DNA of 7,022 nt from Elusimicrobiota bacterium (GTDB lineage: Bacteria > Elusimicrobiota > Elusimicrobia > UBA1565): positions 1 to 7,022 of the forward strand of contig DMEZ01000001.1 of assembly GCA_003450735.1 (NCBI GenBank), given 5' to 3'. The position numbers and the translations under genes are program-made. Of this stretch, positions 5,743 through 7,022 are shown one piece after another. Each line of letters starts with the position of its first letter. The first letter of the stretch is position 1. The notes under the pieces are model-generated. The model was not told the origin of the DNA. It did not search any database and saw only the letters and a program-made list of their open reading frames with translations.

Positions 5743-7022
5743 ATGAAGGGATCCCCCGCGCTCTCCGTGGTGACCCGGCGGGCCCATCTCGTCACCTTCC
5801 TGGGCGCCCTCCTCGCCTGCATCGCGGTCGTTATGTGGATGGTGGGGCCCTATCTGCTGTCCTTGTTCCTGGGCGGGACGCTGGCCATGCTCGCCTATCC
5901 GGCGCAGCAATGGCTTCGCGCGAGGAGATGGGGCGCCAGGCTGGCCGCGGCCGCGGTCACCGCTCTCCTGGTGCTGCTGGTCATCGCTCCGCTGACCGGC
6001 TTCTCGATCCTCTCCGTGAAGCAGGGGATCGCCATCGGCCGGGAGCTGGCGGAGCTCAAGGAGTTCTCACCGAAGGCCCTCACCGCCGCGTTGAGCCGCA
6101 GGCCGTTCGTCCGGTCGGTGCTGGGCGACCCGCAGCGGGTCGCCGAGCGGCTCAGGGGCGCGATCCAAGCGGTCGGAGAGGTCACCCACGCGGCCGTCCT
6201 GAAGCTGGGCAAAGGCGTTCCGGAATTCCTGCTTCAGCTCGTCCTGGCCCTGGTCGCCTTCTTCTTCTTCCTGCTGGACGGGGAGCGGTTCATGGACTGG
6301 CTGCTGGGTCTCGGCGCGCTCGACCGGAACGTGCAGGAGCGGCTGGTCGAGGCGTTCCGGGACACCGCGATCTCCTCCGTCCTGGCCGGCCTGGCCGCCG
6401 CCGCCTCCCAAGCGGTCCTGATCTCGGTCGGATTCCTGCTCCTGGACGTGCCGGGGGCGTTCCTGGCCGGAGGGCTGACTTTCATCTTCGCGTGGATCCC
6501 TCTGGTGGGAAGCGCCCCGGCCTCGCTGGCCGGGATGCTCTATCTCTACGCCCAGGGGTCGACGATCAAGCTGGCGCTGATGGCCGCCCTGGCGCTCGCG
6601 GCGAGCGTCGTCGATAATCTGGTCCGGCCCATGGTCCTCAGCGGCCGTGCCGGCATGCACCCGCTGGTCGGATTCGTGGGCATCATCAGCGGCATCCAGA
6701 TGTTCGGGATCCTGGGCGTCTTCATCGGGCCGATCCTGGCGGCGATGCTGCTCTCGCTGCTCAGGATCTGGCCGGCCATCGGAGGCCGAATCGGGATCGA
6801 CTCGGCGGCGTCTCGGGCGGCCGTCAAGGCGGCCTTGGGGCTCGCCCTGCTCGTCAGTCCCTGTTCCGGGTGGGCGGCTTATCAGAGCAAGGGCTTCCCG
6901 CCGGCGCATGAGCTCTTCGCGCCCCTGCTCGCCGATTCGTCCGATCCCCATTTCGCCTTCTCCCTGGGGGCCGAAGAGCAGCAGCGAGGGATCGCGCGCG
7001 TCGACCTGGGCGATTATCTGGG
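5743..7022 (+). CDS. AI-2E/PerM-family permease fused in frame to a DUF1207-like exported domain (3' end outside window)
   Basis: The frame from ATG 5743 stays open to the window edge, giving 426 complete residues. Residues about 15-345 are an AI-2E family inner-membrane transporter. Hydrophobic segments lie near 16-33, 36-53 and 67-88. A polar loop spans about 95-155. A helix ending FFFFLLDGERF (about 173-183) follows, then signature pieces AWIPLVGSAPA (about 250-260), DNLVRPMVL and LGVFIGPILAA (about 324-334). Members export varied small molecules or ions; the substrate here is unknown. Residues about 357-378 (SRAAVKAALGLALLVSPCSG, then WA) look like a signal peptide: basic n-region, hydrophobic core and Ala at the cleavage position. 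After it, HELFAPLLADSSDPHFAFSLG and VDLGDYLG resemble the start of DUF1207 proteins, which are envelope proteins of unknown function. Codon use is uniform across the join. A true fusion, an internal start, or an assembly error removing a stop are all possible. Permease call is firm; the DUF1207 call is tentative. Confidence 0.85.
   Translation, partial: MKGSPALSVVTRRAHLVTFLGALLACIAVVMWMVGPYLLSLFLGGTLAMLAYPAQQWLRARRWGARLAAAAVTALLVLLVIAPLTGFSILSVKQGIAIGRELAELKEFSPKALTAALSRRPFVRSVLGDPQRVAERLRGAIQAVGEVTHAAVLKLGKGVPEFLLQLVLALVAFFFFLLDGERFMDWLLGLGALDRNVQERLVEAFRDTAISSVLAGLAAAASQAVLISVGFLLLDVPGAFLAGGLTFIFAWIPLVGSAPASLAGMLYLYAQGSTIKLALMAALALAASVVDNLVRPMVLSGRAGMHPLVGFVGIISGIQMFGILGVFIGPILAAMLLSLLRIWPAIGGRIGIDSAASRAAVKAALGLALLVSPCSGWAAYQSKGFPPAHELFAPLLADSSDPHFAFSLGAEEQQRGIARVDLGDYL
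6811..6876 (+). other. Internal signal-peptide-like segment at the permease/exported-domain junction
   Basis: Codons 357-378 of the permease frame encode Arg and Lys near the start, a hydrophobic Ala/Leu/Val core (AALGLALLVS) and then PCSGWA followed by Ala-Tyr, fitting a type I signal peptidase site after Ala378. The Cys is preceded by Val-Ser-Pro, not a good lipobox. No in-frame ATG or GTG lies close upstream. The nearest in-frame alternatives are TTG at 6835, which would cut off the basic part, and ATG at 6754, inside the last permease helix. Confidence 0.55.

Noticed and set aside
5599..5910. Upstream extension of the barrel gene on the - strand
   Set aside because: It lies across the intergenic promoter region and antisense to the permease start. 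The signal peptide and Shine-Dalgarno point to 5598.
6853..6870. Lipoprotein signal at the internal Cys of the permease fusion
   Set aside because: The residues before Cys are Val-Ser-Pro; Pro at -1 does not fit a lipobox.
6067..6951. - strand open frame (294 codons) opposite the permease
   Set aside because: Asp/Arg/Glu/Gln-rich antisense shadow; the + strand holds clear AI-2E signatures over the same bases.

Overview
The window is GC-rich, almost fully coding, and reads as a chromosomal segment of a Gram-negative (diderm) bacterium. Two gene products look like outer-membrane beta-barrels, and two more carry Sec signal peptides that would send them to the periplasm. Codon third positions are strongly G/C throughout, with no obvious compositional break and no mobile element, CRISPR array, tRNA or rRNA. 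The lineage cannot be fixed from the sequence. An uncultured high-GC diderm phylum such as Elusimicrobiota is an impression, not a demonstrated placement.

Left part (1-4680, + strand). It opens inside gatB, the B subunit of the tRNA-dependent amidotransferase. The gatB stop overlaps the start of the next gene by 4 bp (ATGA). That next gene encodes a 1168-residue exported protein with a signal peptide, about twelve NHL-type beta-propeller blades, an FnIII-like domain, a beta-rich linker, a transglutaminase-like papain-fold domain and three C-terminal TPRs. Twelve nt after its stop begins a gene for a 176-residue exported protein of unknown function. The spacing suggests the three genes are co-transcribed, so a housekeeping translation gene would be coupled to two envelope genes.

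Middle (4681-5742). A convergent gene on the - strand encodes a 295-residue probable outer-membrane barrel ending in Phe. It has a good Shine-Dalgarno and a perfect TATAAT -10 upstream. It shares a 144-bp divergent intergenic region with the last gene.

Right part (5743-7022, + strand). The last gene encodes an AI-2E/PerM-family inner-membrane permease. Its frame does not stop after the permease. It runs on through a signal-peptide-like segment into sequence resembling the start of a DUF1207-type envelope protein, and leaves the window still open. This in-frame junction between an inner-membrane transporter and an apparently exported domain is the most unusual thing seen here.
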